From Papio anubis (taxonomy: Eukaryota > Chordata > Mammalia > Primates > Cercopithecidae): a DNA stretch of 64,000 nt. The position numbers and the translations under genes are program-made. Under the pieces are notes generated by a model, which was not told where the DNA came from, did not search any database, and was given only the letters and a program-made list of their open reading frames with translations. Shown piece by piece: positions 23,101 through 38,100 of the stretch (its first letter is position 1; each line of letters starts with the position of its first letter). Location of the stretch: positions 190,515,987 through 190,579,986 of the forward strand of contig NC_044977.1 in assembly GCF_008728515.1 (NCBI RefSeq). Reading direction: 5' to 3'.

Positions 23101-26100
23101 GGACATTTGAATAATCACAACACACAATTATCTTTAATTTTCAGTCATTTTTAGTTAAAGCCAAGCAGAATGTCTGGCATGTGGCAGGTGATCAATAAGT
23201 GTTTGCAGAATTTCTAGAGTAAGAAATTCAGAAAATGAGGGAGGATGCTCAGTTTTTCCATAAAGGTGAGAAAACATGTAGAGAACTGAACTTTCTGATA
23301 CAAATTTTTAGCAACAATATAAAGAATGAAGCTTTAAAGCTCAGAGGCATTATAAGCAACTTTCCCCAGGTTCCTAACAAGTTAGTTCTAGTGCTGAATT
23401 GGGAATTACACCTAGGTCTGTCTGATTCCACAGACAGCTCTTTTAACTACACTAAAATAAGATGCTAATCTACTTCAGTCATTTTAAACAGGCATTCTGG
23501 GGCAGGGGGTTGGGGCAGGAGAGAAGGGGGCTCAAAACTAATTAGGATTAGCTATACTGAGCATGTACCTGAAAAGCTAGAAGACGTTAAACGTGCCATG
23601 ATCTCCTTTCCCTCACTGTTATATTCTGGATAGATCTGTATAATAAATACCTTCTCTAACATCTCACATCTCCTTAGCTAAGGATGGGGCCATCTAGAGC
23701 CATGCTGTAGCCCCTCGGGGTTTGCCCACTTCCGCAGCCAGCCACTTCTGGAATTAGGGTATATAAAGCTGGGGATGTGATCTACTTTCCCCTATCTACT
23801 ATGCGGTGTTTATGCAACCAATGCATTTGTCATATTTTCTCCAGCCCCAAGATGCTGGGATTGCTGGGGTTCTCCCTATTAAGCATCTGAACATTTACAG
23901 CGTAAGCTGGCAAGGATCACAGGGTGCCCAAAGAACACTGGGCTGAAGTCTGAAGACAACCTTAACATCTCTCTCATTCTGCTCTCTCGGTACTTCACAC
24001 GGCAGAAAAAGCTGAACTGAAAGGAGACTGGAGAATACATTTAATGTGAATAGGTATGTTACAATATAAGCCTTGAGGAAGTCGATTCCTTTGAGTTGGG
24101 CTGTCTATCCTACTGCCTAATCCCGTGATGCCAGTGGGCAACAAGAGGGCAATGGTCCCGATGGGGTCGTGTAGCTACTGAAAAAATGGGCATTAAAGAC
24201 AATCATGTGGCAACAATGTTATGACATATGTCATCTTACCAGTCCAACCGTAAGTTGCCCATCTTTCACCTTTCTCCCCGTATGTAGTTCCTTAAGGAGC
24301 TCTAGTAACTCCTGCTTGGATACGAGATGGCTAAAATTGTGTATCTGCCTCTTCTGTGGGGTTTTCCTGCTCTGAGCCTCAGAATCGGCAGCAGAGCTTT
24401 CCTTCCAGTCCTGGCCACAGTCCTCTTCCTCGGGACCATCTTCTTCTGAGCATGTCTGCCAGTCATCTTCCTCCTCCTCTGGACAGTCCTCATACTCACT
24501 GTCATCTTCATCAGTTGTGAGATTTTCACTAAGTGAAGGAGAATCCCTGGCTGGGAGATGTTCGGTCTCACTGTGAGAAATTTCAGCCTCGTCAAAACTG
24601 GAGTGTTCAAACTCAGCTGTGTTGCTTTGTCTATCATCTTTGTTTGCCTCTTCCTGATAAAATAATAGAAATGCTCAGAAACACATAACTGCAGTTTCTA
24701 CTCTAGTCAAAATACTTAATGAGTTGATTATGTAAGATGGACAGAGGACGGCTGGGCGTGGTGGCTCACACCTATAATCCCAGCACTTTGGGAGGCTGAG
24801 GTGCACAGATAATTTGAGGTCAGGAGTTTGAGACCAGCCTGGCCAACATGGTAAAACCCTGGCTCCACTAAAAATGCAAAAATTAGCCAGGCGTGGTAGT
24901 GCACACCTGTAATCCCAGCTACTCGGGAGGCTGAGGCAGGACAACTGCTTGAATCTGAGAGGCAGAGGTTGCAATGAGCCGAGATGGTGCCATTGCACTC
25001 CAGCCTGGGCGACAGACAAGGCTCTGTCTCAAAAAAAAAAAAAGATGAACAGAGGACAAGCAAAGTTCGATGGAGATGGAAAGGTGACTATAGGGAGGAG
25101 ACAATGAAAGCCTTTCAGTGCCATGACAGACAACCACCGACGGTGGCGCCCTCTTGGAGGGGAGGAGAATTGGACCTTCCCTTCCCTTTTTACTTTATAT
25201 GTTTCTATACTATTTGAACTCTGTATAAAGAACATGTATTACTTTTGTAATTTAAAACAATTCTTTAGGCCGGGTGCGATGACTCACACCTGTAATCTCA
25301 GCACTTGGGTAGCTGAGGTGGGAGGATCGCTCAAGGCCAGGAATTCAAAACCAGTCTGGGCAACACAGCAAGACTGGGTCTCTACAAAAACAAAAGAAAA
25401 CAAGAACAACAACAACAAAACTCTTCAAAGACAGCAAGGGGAAAAACTTATGTTAAACTGAACTCTTTGGCCGTACATTATTTTGCAATGGGCTGCACGA
25501 TAAAACGAAGCATGTCTCAGGAACAATAACACATTTAACATACTCTTCTCTGCACAAAGCAGTTCATTTTACATTTGTATTTTTAAAGACGGTGGTTGGC
25601 ATGTTTAAAAAAATCTGCTATTCTCTCAGAATTGCTTTTAGAAGTCAAAGCACCGTGGAGCACACACAGATCCCCGTGTGTGAAATGCGGCAGCAAAACT
25701 CAACTCCACATTATTTCGTGATGAAAGATTCCCTTTGGAAAGCGAAAGGTAAAAATCATTTACTACTCATGGGTGTGTTAATTCTTCTGAATCCCTTGTG
25801 ACAACAAAGCAGAAATAAGGGTGAATCTGTTGGGACTTGAAAGTAATGGAAATCTTGTATCATTTCCAAGTAATTTGGTTAGAATAATTAACACTCACAG
25901 AAGGGGACACAATGAACTCAGCCAAACGTGTATCCTAAATCTCAAGAAAGCAGAAAGAAAACAAAATGTCAAGAAAAACAGGTATGATTTCACTATCAAG
26001 CCTGGCAACTCAAAAAGAAACCGGGCTTATGAGAGAAATACAGAACCGGAAGCAATTTCTATGGTAAATGAGCAGGGAATGTAAAGAAGTCAGTGTCCTC

Positions 26101-29100
26101 ACTGTGGGGCTCTTTTGGGTCATTTTCAAACATGAAAGTAGCATGAAAATGAGAATGTGAACTGAACATGAATGTGCAGTAGAAAAACTACAGTGGGGGG
26201 CAGTTCGGCTTCAGGAAAAGTACTAAAGACAATCAAAGGACTTTGCCATAATTATGTTAAAAATTAAAAGAAGGAAAAAGTCAATCTTTTGGGGAACACA
26301 GTGCAATTCCAAGGTGACCAAAGGAAACCAGAGATACTCAACTCAGAACTGGGCTGTGCCTTTTGAAAAATGTCACATTTTTTCAGAACATTCACATTTT
26401 TCATACAACTGAAGTTGAACAACTGTAGAAGATGAACCAAACTTTCAGGCAAGAAAACAGTGAAAACAGTGAATATCAAGCTACTTCTAGCACTTCTGTA
26501 ATTTGATGCCCAAATTACAGATATTAGTAACGAGTTACAAGTAAGACTTCACAACCTGAGAAATCACGGACAACAGCAGAGAGTCCAGAAAACTTGGGAG
26601 AAGTAAATGGCGCCTAAGTCTTAAAAAGGAGGAAAGAATATCTTCCGTAAACTACACACTGTTAAGCCAGACACTGACATTAAAACAATTCCACAAGTGA
26701 CCTGGTGAGCCCTAAAAATAAGACAGTCATCAACAGGAGGTAGTAAGAGTTCCCTGAAAACTGATTACGCAAAAAATTTCATTTCCCTTTGTTATCTACC
26801 ACTTGGTTAGTAAATCAAGAAGGCCACAGATGCAGAAACTCATCTCTTCCATTTTTGGTAGGGTTACTGCATCAGGGCAGAGCAATATAATGGTAATTAC
26901 CTATTTTAAAACTTCAGCAAGACATTGACTTCCAGGAAAGATTGGAAACAACAGAAATAATGGTTTAACAGGGCAAACTATTCTTCTCCCTAACAATGGT
27001 AAGTATCTATACTTACTGCCGAGAAGATTAAATGAGTAAAATACATAAAGTGTTTAGAATAGTGGTGTCTGGTAAAGAATATGTTTTTATTAACTTACTA
27101 ATTTTATGGGTTAGTTTTAATTAATTATAGTAATAATTATTATCGGTATATTCTTGTGAATACATCTATATTCACATAAAAACGCCTGGCACAGAGTGCT
27201 GCTAGTAAGTCCACAAAAGGTCACAGAGCTGTATCCCTTGTCCTAGCCTGTTCAACGATGTTATCAATGACATGAAAATTCACAGCTAGAAGGCGAGGAA
27301 ATGCTAACTGTACACTCTAAAATGAACTCTATCTTGGTACTAAGCCATTAACATATTTAAAAGGAACAGTACTCTCCTAAGTTGAAGTAAAACAGAACAA
27401 ATATCTTTCTCTCCATGTAAAGATGGGATGAGGTTTGCTTAGTAAGTCTTTTTTTATTTTTTTGATATTTGAGGGATTCGGTTGCTCACAGGTTCAATGA
27501 GCCAAGAGCAAACAGCTTCTGAAAGGAGATGAACTAACAGAAACTGAATTAATGTGAATATCCTGATCACAAGAAATATGAATGCTCTGTATACGCCCTA
27601 GGCAAACACCACCTGGAATAATGTATTCAATTAGGTGTGGCCAGTTTTGCCTGCGGTCCTGACGCAAGAAGACAGGCACCCAGGATGGGCGTCCTGGAGC
27701 TGGTGTCTGTAAGAGCTGAAAATGCACAGCTGCAGGAGAGAACCGAAGGGACAAAGAGTCCTCAGATCAAAGGGTAGGGTGGCTGACTTCGTTCCACTGA
27801 ATGGAAGAACTTTCTACATTTAGAGGTAAAAAGAAATGAGTTACCTGGTCTCGAGCATCCTGTCGCTTAAAGTAGTCAAAGAGAAATATGCAACTGTTTG
27901 ATATGGAGGTGGAGGAAGAGACTCCTTCACACAGTTAGAGGTGAGAGTTTATACAATGAGCTCACGGAGGGGAGGGTGCTGTATTCATAACCCAGCTCAA
28001 CACACACTCTACAGTCAATAGATGCCTGATAAACAGAGAGAGAAAAGCACAGGGAAAAAGACAGTACTTCTTACGTCTCTCCATCTCTACGATCCTAATT
28101 ACTAATTTCTTTTCACAGTTGGTATCACGATGATGATTTTTTTTTTTTTTTTTGAGACAGAGTTTCGCTCTTGTTGCCCAGGCTGGAGTGTAATGGCGCG
28201 ATCTCGGTTCACTACAACCTCCGCCTCCCCGGTTCAAGCAATTCTCCTGCCTCAGCCTCCCGAGTAGCTGGGGTTACAGGCACCCGCCACCACGCCCGGC
28301 TAATGTTGTATTTTTAGTAGAGATGGGGTTTCTCCACGTCGGTAAGGCTGGTTTCAAACTCCCAACCTCAGGTGATCCACACCCCTCGGCTTCCCAAAGT
28401 GCTGGGATTACAGGAGTGAGCCATGGCGCCTGGCCCTCTTATAGATATTATTTTATTCAAAAGTAAAAATAAAGCCCAAACTACTTTTGCAAAATTCGGG
28501 CTAACAGATAATGTGGTATATCTTAATTTAGGGTTAGTTTCTCTGTTTTCAGAACAAAGTCGAAAGAGATTCTAATCAAGTCCTGAGAACTGACTACATC
28601 CTTCAGTTATACCCTTGTGTTCTGACTTCTCTTAAAAGCAGTTACAGGGTCATTGTGGAACTTCCTATACAACTTCCTGTCTACAACCTTTAAAAAAAAT
28701 TATACAATTATACAAAAATAATACAGCTAATACCAGTGTGTAACAACACTGGCGATGTCAGACTGTCCGACAACCAGAGAGAAAGGAACTTTGTGATTCA
28801 CTTTCTGTAGGTCATCCGAATCCAGCACACAGGGGAAAAACCCTAATTCCCACAAATTTCCAGTAAGAGTAAACAAAACACAAATGAAGCACATTATGAG
28901 AAATCAAAATCCTCCTCTTTGAAACCCAACCTGTAAAAGTCCCTCAGGTTACCTCAGAGTCACCATTCAGGTGAATGGCTCCGGCCAAAGCTGACCAGAA
29001 AATAACCTTCACATCTTCTTTTTCAAAGTACATGGCCCAGGCACTCCGCTGCTCAGCAGTCAGCAAGTCTGCCTTGTTGATCAGAATCACGTTCTCCTTA

Positions 29101-32100
29101 CTGGCATCGATTTCTTTCACATAACATTCCTAAGCAAGACAAAGAGATTTAGAAAGACCTCTTCCAAACAACTAAAAAATGAGGCTAATCATATTGAAGA
29201 TCCCAGCACAAGTTTTTACTGCCCCCAGTTTTAAATCATTTCCTAATTTAAACAGTCTTAATCACGACGCATTATACTAATCCTTTCAGTAAGCTTTGAA
29301 AAGAAGGTCCACCATTAATATTTTTGTTATGCACCAGCAGATTTAAAAATAATCTGGGCCAGGCATGGGGGCTCATGCCTGTAATTCCAGCACTTTGGGA
29401 GGCGGAGGAGGGAGGATTGCTTGAGCCCAGGAGTTCGAGACCAGCCTGGGCAACATGGCAAGATCCTGTCTCTACAAAAAATTAGATATATAAGATAGTA
29501 ATAAATAAATAAATAAATAATATGTATTACAGTTCTCAAAAAGAAATATGAATACCTCACATATTATAAAATATTTTGTTAACTAACCCAAAGCTACATT
29601 ACATCATTTCATGGGATTCTCACACGTTAGTTATTAGCCCCTGTGGTGTTTCATAAACTTAGTTCACTTGTAAAATACCACAGGGAGTCATAACTAAAGT
29701 GTGAGGAGAGAGAACTTTACAGGATGAATTAAAAAGTGAAGTGACGGCCGGGCGCGGTGGCTCAAGCCTGTAATCCCAGCACTTTGGGAGGCTGAGACAG
29801 GCGGATCCGCGAGGTCAGGAGGTCGAGACCATCCCTGGCTAACCTGGTGAAACCCGTCTCTCTAAAAAATACAAAAACTAGCGGTGTGAGCGCCTGTAGT
29901 CCCAGCTACTCGGGAGGCTGAGGCAGGAGAATGGTGTGAGCCAGGCGGAGCTTGCAGTGAGCTGAGATCGGCCACTGCACTCCAGCCTGGGCGACAGAGT
30001 GAGACTCCGTCTCAAAAAAAAAAAAAAAAAAGTGAAGTGACTGGCAATATGCTAAAATAAATAAAATACTATTTCCACTGGTGTTTCCTGAAAAATGGGA
30101 AACCAGCAAATGCCTTAAGTGGCTTCTAAACTAAAAGCTAGAAAGCTCATTTAACTGCCTTCCTGCAGATAGAAATCATTGTTTGAGAAAACATCTGTCT
30201 CAACAGTGGCATCATGCAAGCTCCTGACCTTGGAAGGAGGGAAGGCCTCATTAACAGAGCCAGAGCGGGCAGAATGTGTGCCTACAGTCACTGCTGAGTG
30301 ATTTGGTCCTCTCACAGCTACTCAAAGGACTGATGTTTGAATTTTGTCAAACTTGACTTACCAAATCCTCACATCTAAACAGGAGTGGGTTTCGAGCATC
30401 TACTATCTGGACCACAATATCACTGAAACACAAACACGAGATAGACCAATCAGTGTGAGGTGAAAGGGATTTTCCTAACCACACATTAATGGCCAGAATA
30501 GCAAACACCTGCAATATATTAAGCACTGGACATCTATTAATTTTTAAGGTATAATTATTCCCGGTTTATACACGAGTGACTTAAGGCTCAGGGCAGTTAA
30601 GTAACTTGCCCAAGGCCACCAGCTAATAAGTAACACAGCCAGAATGGGAACCCAGGCAGCCTGGACCAGAGGTGATGCTCTTAATCATAACGTGCTATTG
30701 CTCTCATACAGCCTAGGGGGGTTCAGATGATGTTTCATTGCTAAGACATCCACCATACTTCTATTCCACTCTCCTGGTGAGACAAAAGAGTATCCCAAAC
30801 ACTTCACTCCAAGGTGAAGTCTACTAAATATTCAATCCCTAGTCTGCACTCATGTTAAAGCCTCAAACGAAAACTGGTAAATCAGTTGCTGACAGCTGCC
30901 ACTATTGAAGCTAGTATCTTATTTCAACCCAGGAATAACAAGGAAGAAAGCATATTTTTGGCAAACAATTATCCACCAATTCCAACAATGTATTTAAATG
31001 GCAAAAAGACAAAATAGGAACGTATTAACTTAGGTTGCCCGGCTGAAGCAGGAATGGTAAGTCCAACTTCTATCACATATAAGAAGGTACAGCAATAAGA
31101 CAACTTACTGCAGCTGGTGCAAGCCCCTCAAATCCCTCACAAATATAGTGGGGACTACAGGTGTCTACACGGCAAGGAGAAAAAAGAATTCCCTTCTCTG
31201 GGAGGCTCCTCCCTCCCTTCAGCCTCTGAGCTAGATGTTATAAAGGCCCACCGTGACTGCTGCTGGAAGGAAATAAGCTACAGATGCATGACTACCTCAC
31301 GGCAGAGTCTCCCCAAAACCCTTATTCTGTTAACCAGCCTTTTCTGAGGCAACTTTGCAAATATGCTAAATTCCAAAGAATGAAGGTTACCATTTAGGAC
31401 ATTCTTTTGACAATTAAAAGTGCATTTTCTTTTAGAATAGTTAAAATGTCAGCATAATCCTGTGACACAAAGGAACTCACAGACTTGCTAATTTTGGACA
31501 AATTGTTTTTTAAGTTCTCTAGTTAAGCCGGTTCTAGTATTTCCTTCTTTAAGGTAATAATGCACTTTCAAACTGGATATTTAATAGTAAATGAAAAAAT
31601 GATTACAAAAAAATGGACAAAGCCTAATCAACTAAAACCACAATGTCTACAAACGTTATGTCTACACACCGAACAAGTAGGAAGAACAATCAGTTTAGAA
31701 ACACCAGTAAGAAAAGACGCTTCAAGACAGCTGCTTCACGTGCTGAGTGAGGAGCAGAGCAAAGCGCCAGCCGTGTAGCAGGAAGGGTCTACGCAGCACA
31801 ATGGAAGCGCCTTATCTTACTGGAAGACAGTGTTCCGCCCTCAGTGCCTCTGCAGTTTCCTGCATTTCAATGACATGTTATACATCTAATCTTTTCTGAT
31901 AACTACTATTAGAAGTAAAGAGGCAGATGGTTTAGCCAGCCTGTTACCAAACAGGAGACATCTGCTGTGGAGAAGACATCAATAAATATTTCCCATTCAA
32001 AGATGCAGCGGCAGTCATTTTTAAGTAAATATTTCTATGTAACTCAGATCCACTTTCATATACCTATATTCCTTGAGTTAGAAAACATGTTCTCTTATTT

Positions 32101-35100
32101 TAAAAAAAGGAGAAAATCACATAACAAAAATAAGACAGCAAATAATACTGTAATCCAAACTGAAGCTAGAAGTTTCAACATGTACAGGCTCACTTGGGAA
32201 ATTATTAGGGACGGAAACAGTGTAAGAGAGGCTTCCTGTTAAACTGAACACAGATGGTTACCTCTGCTCCCTCTCAAAACCTACAAAAACAAAGGCTGAA
32301 ACCCATTAGGATAAAGAGAAAGAACAGCAGCAACCAAATGTCAAACCAACAAGAAGCAAACCTGTTTGTGCCCCAGACTTCCAAGAAAGCCCAGGATTAG
32401 AAGCATCAGCTCTCTCAAGGCCAAGAATGCGGCCTGCGCCTGTAATCCGTCTGAACAGCGCGCTCGGAGGTTGGCTTCTCTGTTCCGTTCAGTGAGGCAA
32501 CTGCAACCCACCACACAGCCCCCATTCCCCACCCTAATAGCAGAAGGCGAGCGTTTATTATGGAGAAAATGAACTTGAGAAGTTCCAGGACTGGGACCTC
32601 AGGCACAGGGAAAATGGGAAAGAGTTGCCAAAGTGCAAAAAGGGGAATTCAGCGTAAGCCTATGAAGATACTGAACTGTGAAGATGCCCAGCGCCCTTGT
32701 ATTATACCACCTCCTGCCCCTTCCTGGCAGGAGATCATTCTTCTTTTTAAAAACTGACTGGAACCGGGCACAGTGGCTCACACCTGTAATCCCAGCACTT
32801 TGGGAGGCTGAGGCGGGTGGATCACCTGAGGTCAGTTCGAGATCAGCCTGACCAACGTGGAGAAACCCCATCTCTACTAAAAATACAAAATTAGCTGGGC
32901 ATGGTGGCACATGCCTGTAATCCCAGTTATTCGGGAGGCTGAGGCAGGAGAATCGCTTGAACCCAGGAGGCGGAGGTTGCGGTGAGCCGAGATCGCACCA
33001 TTGCACTCCAGCCTGGGCAACAAGAGTGAAACTCCATCTCAAAAAAACAAAACAAAACAAAACAAAACCACACACACACACAACTGACTGGCTCTGGGGA
33101 AAAGACCTATCGATCTTAACATCTTGGAGTATTCCGACAAAATAAAACTGACCCCTGCCCAGGCACCTTACGGTGAAGCTCACCAGTTGGCAAATTCCAC
33201 TAAACAGGTAGGCCTGTCAACCAGCCTTGTAATGCTTTGTTCTTAAAGACAGATGAACATCACTAGACACCTGAGGAAGGCCTCTTCTGTAAAAGTCAGA
33301 AACCAGAAGAAAAAGGAAAGGAGCAAAGAAGACAGACAGATGACACAGGAAGTAGGACAATCTCTGAAAACAAAACAAAAACTGTAATTAAGTGTGAAGA
33401 TGGAGGCTGCTGCCCTCAAGGTCCGGGCTGCAGTACTTCTGCGCTTGTTACCGTTTCTCTTTGGAAATGAGAAAACGGGCATTCTCAGGAGTACACAGCC
33501 TCAACCACCAAGGAGGCATCAAAGAGAAGGCTCCTCTGCTCACAGCAGCTCCCCAGTTCCCCAGGAGAATGGCTGGGGGTCTTCCGAAGCCCCCCTCAAG
33601 CCTGAGTAAAAGCAGCCTGCATGGACCCGTCATCTGCAGAAAGCCTTTCCTTTCTTCCGCCTTAGAGATTTGCCTTGCTTCTGTGACCTCCCCACACCCC
33701 AGCCCAAGAGCCCTTTCTACACCCCCAGAGGCAGAGGATGGGGGCATTCAAGTGACTTTAATTGTCATCACCCTAATAAGAAATGTAAGTGACTTTTACA
33801 AGTTTAGTCCAAGTATTGTTTTCTTTTTTGTTGAGAAGGAGTCTTGCTGTCACCCAGGCTGGAGTGCAGTGGTGCGATCTCGGCTCACTGCAACCTCCAC
33901 CTCCTGGGTTCAAGCGATTCTCCTGCCTCAGCTTCCCAAGTAGTAACCAAGCCTGGTTAATGTTTGTATTTTTAGTAGGGATGGGGTTTCACCATGTTGC
34001 TCAGGCTGGTATCAAATTCCTGACCTCAAGTGATCAACCTGCCTCGACCTCCCAAAGTGCTGGGGTTACAGGCGTGAGCCACTAGGCTGGGCCCTGTTTT
34101 CTTAATAACAATATGCTAAATGTGATAAGATTCTTTTCTGAGAATCCCAATTAAGGCATTCTGTTTCCTAGTCTTCTTACTAGGTTCACGTTATAGATTT
34201 CAAAGAAAATAAAAACCAGCCTGAAGGGTCCTTGTTGAAAAACATCATTTCAAATATAAGGTTCATTTATGGCATCCTTGAAAGTAATTCAGAAACTCTT
34301 TGAGGAAAACAAAAACCTCTTAACTACACCAAAGAGGTGAGATTAGAGACAGGTGATTCATCAACTTCCAACAATCAGGAATTCGCCTTAGTGTTACATG
34401 AAAAAGAATAAAAATCTCTCATTCTCAATTTGTCAAAATCATTCTCTTCTTTTCAGAGCCCAATTAAAAAACATAAAAACCACCCCGTGATTTCCTCAAT
34501 ACTTATCAACCTCTCCTTCCTCTGCTATGACTCAGCCCACTGCCTTTCTATCCGCCGCAAAGCAGGAACTCTACTGCCCTCTGTATTTTCACATGTATTA
34601 AGTTCTCTGAGTACAAGAACTGCATTTCATTCATTTGTGTGCCCCTGGTTCCTGGTGCTTTGCTTAGCATTTAGCTGAACATGGTGACAGTGGGCTGACA
34701 TGAGCTTTGACATCCGCCTCGCCCCATAACATAGATGCTCTTTGCAGGCAGGAACTTAACTCTTTTTCGTACTCATATTTTCCACATTACCAGTAGAAAC
34801 TAAATATACATTTGCTAAAATATCTATATAGGTTCTTCAGAATTCATCTTACAGAAAACGTTCATTATTCTCACACACTTATCAACATATTCATCTAATA
34901 ACAAAAAAACTATACAAAATATATGGTAGTATCATACTGTGTTTTTATAATAATTCTTAGTAACCCTCTGCATAGCTTAATTCTTCATACCCTGAGCCTA
35001 TAAGCCTATATCAACATCCAAATTGAATGCAACTTCACCACAATGTCTTCATTACACAAAAGAAAATGATGAATTCACCTTCTCTCAATGACTCTCCAGA

Positions 35101-38100
35101 GCTGGCGCCAAAAGTCCAAATTTCGTTCAAATGGAGTCAGTATCAGCTTTTGTTCCTCTTCTAGCCTAGTTTTTGAATGAGAAGTTTATATCTTTGCCAG
35201 ATTATAAGACAATTTTTAGCAGTGTAAATGCTCAAATTCATTACACTAAAAATAAGTATGGTGCGCAAATATCCAGAGTCAAATTATTTTATATATTTCC
35301 TGCTGAGACACCATAAAAATACTATTTATTTAGACAATACTCCACCAGATTCAAATTTTATCCTGAAGCTATTTATGCCCTGAAAGTTTCCCTGTCACAC
35401 AAAGTCACTTCTTTCCCACACTCTTTCTGGAAAAATGTGCAGGCGAGCAGCGATCAACTCCAGGGCGCCCAGCGGCCAAAGAGGGGAATGAAAGGAAAAG
35501 GCCTGGAGCCGCGCAGAGTAACCGACTCACTGTCTGTGCAAGGACGCGTATGCGCCTAGCAATCTTGTTTCTGCACACATCCATTTGCACTTGTTAACAG
35601 AATGCTACCATTTCCTTTTTAAAAGAATCAAAACTTCAAAATGCAAACGGTGGTGTAAGCACACCAAATGTCTGAACTCGGGATTTCAAGGTAAGTTGCC
35701 ATAGAGTCTATGATACTCACCGGACAAGCTGACGTCTCCATTCTAGAAAGTTATCTTTCTCTGCTTGTTTGAGTTCTTCTGGGGTAGTATTTTTGTTCCA
35801 GTTTGGTCTGAAACAATCATAGAAGGAAAAAAATTTCTCATATAAGTAACCAATATAAGATAGGGAATTTGGATCTAATAATGGTAGCTGAGAAAAAGAA
35901 GCAATTTAAAAAACGAATACGCAGCGGCCTTGTATGTTTTGTGGCATTCTAAATTCTTCTTCAGCTCACCTCCTCGGTATACACAAGAACTGTTTGTTTT
36001 CTTCATGGAGCTTCTTAATTCTCTGGCTCTCCTCAAAAGACAGTAGTCCAGTTCTAGCCTCAGCAGGCACAAACTTAATATTAAGTTTCTCTGTTCAAAT
36101 AAAGAAAAGTACTATTACTTAAGAGGCAATGTAGATACAGAGTGTTTGGTCATACTGATAAACTTAGAAAACTAAAAATGAGAGCCTAAGAGAACTTAAG
36201 CTTTCTTGATTAGATTCTTCTAGCCTTGGATGAATTATTCTTCTCAAATGAAGTTTTATACCAAATAACTATCCAGAGTTACTACATTCTTTTTGACTGC
36301 CGCACAGTATTTCATACTGTGGCTATATCACATTTTCTCTACTACTGAACATTCAGTTTCCAAGTTTTCATTATTAAAATACAGCATCATCTGGGAGCTT
36401 GTTAAAAATGTAAATGCGGCAGCTCTAACCCCCACTCACTGAATCAGATGCTCTAGAATCTAGAGGATAGGGCCAGGAATCTGTCTTCAAGAGTTCTCCG
36501 GGCAATTCTGCTGCTCCGGGGTAGATGCTGAGAAGTAGAGGTGCTGGCTCATAGGATATGCAACTATAAACTTGCTTTCCGGTTTTTTTTTTTTTTTTTG
36601 AGACAGGGTCTCACTCTGTCACCAGGCTGGAGTGAAGTGGTGCAGTCTCGGTTCACTGCAACCTCAAGCAACTCTCCCAACTCAGCCTCCTGAGTAGCTG
36701 GGACTACAGGCGCACACCACCACGCCCGGCTAATTTTTGTGTTTTTAGTAGAGACGGGGTTTTGCCATGTTGGCCAGGCTGGTCTCGAACTACTGACCTC
36801 AGGTGATACGCCCGTCTCGGCCTCCCAAAGTGCTGGGGTTACAGGCACGAGCCACTGTACCCGGCCTGTAACTGTAAACTTCTAACAGATACTGCCAAAA
36901 CAAATCTTTCCAACTTCCCTCTCTACTGTCTCACCCCATAACCTAAGAACATACTACCATTAACCCAGATCCTTCTCACACACGCCCTTACACTTCTCTT
37001 TCCCTGCCACAGTCAAATATCTCAGAAGAATACAACTTGCTCATTCCTTGACTTCCTCACCTCCCACTTTCTGTTTCTCTAGATTCCAGCTGTGGCTCTA
37101 TCACTCCACTAAAACTGTTCTCACAGAGATTACTAATTGACTTCAAGAAGAAAATAGCACTGGGACGGTGGCTCACGGATCCCAGCACTTTGGGATCACG
37201 AGGTCAGGAGTTTGAGATCAGCCTGGCCTATGTGGTGAAACCCCGTCTCTACTAAAAATACAAAAATTAGCTGGGTATGGTGGCACATGCCTGTAATCCC
37301 AGCTACTCAGGAGGCTGAGGCAGGAGAATCGCTCGAACTCGGGAGGCAGAGGTTGCAGTGAGCCGAGACCACGCCAGTGCACTCCAGCTTGGGTGACAAG
37401 AGGGAGACTTCATCTCAAAAAAAAAAAAAAAAGAAAAAAAGAAAAAAAGAAAATAGCTTTACTAAGATATGATTCACATACTATACAATCCACCCACTAA
37501 AGCATACAATTCAATGATTTTCAGTATATTCACAGAGTTGTGCAGCCATCGCCATGATCCATTTTAGAATACTTTCATCACCCCAAAAGGAAACCTTTAC
37601 CCATTAGCAGTCACTGTCCATCCCCAGGTACCTGGTGGAAATCATCTACTTTCTGTAGATTTGCCTGCTTAGGACTTTTTGGTGTTTCCATTTTTTGGCG
37701 ATTATGAATAATGCTGCTATGAATACACACGTACATGTTTTTGTGTAGACGTGTTTTCATTTCTTTTGGGCACACACCCAGGAGTGGCACTGCTGGATCA
37801 GATGGTAATTCTAGGTTTTACCTTTTGAGGAACTGCCAAAATTTTTTTATAAAACAGCAGCACCTTGGCCGGGAGCGGTGGCTCAAGCCTGTAATCCCAG
37901 CTTGCTGGGAGGCGAGGCAGGCGGATCGAGGTCAGGAGGTCAGAGACCATCCTGGCTGTTCACGGTGAAACCCGATCTCTACTAAAATACAAAAAATTAG
38001 CGGGCGGTGGCGTGCCTGTACTCAGCCTCGGGAGAGCTGAGGCAGAAATGCGTGAACCGGGGTGAAACTGCAGTGAGCTGAGATCCGGCCCTGCACTCCA

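Noticed and set aside
24302..24637. 111-codon minus-strand frame inside LSG1 exon 8
   Set aside because: Wrong frame of the exon; the LSG1 frame through 24240-24653 is open and matches the acidic insert.
25592..26084. Two short plus-strand frames in LSG1 intron 7
   Set aside because: Antisense intronic frames of 69 and 87 codons with no signals; within chance expectation for this AT-rich stretch.
27490..27760. Possible CR1/L3 LINE fragment
   Set aside because: Only a faint resemblance around CACCACCTGGAATAATGTATTC; too diverged to assert by eye.
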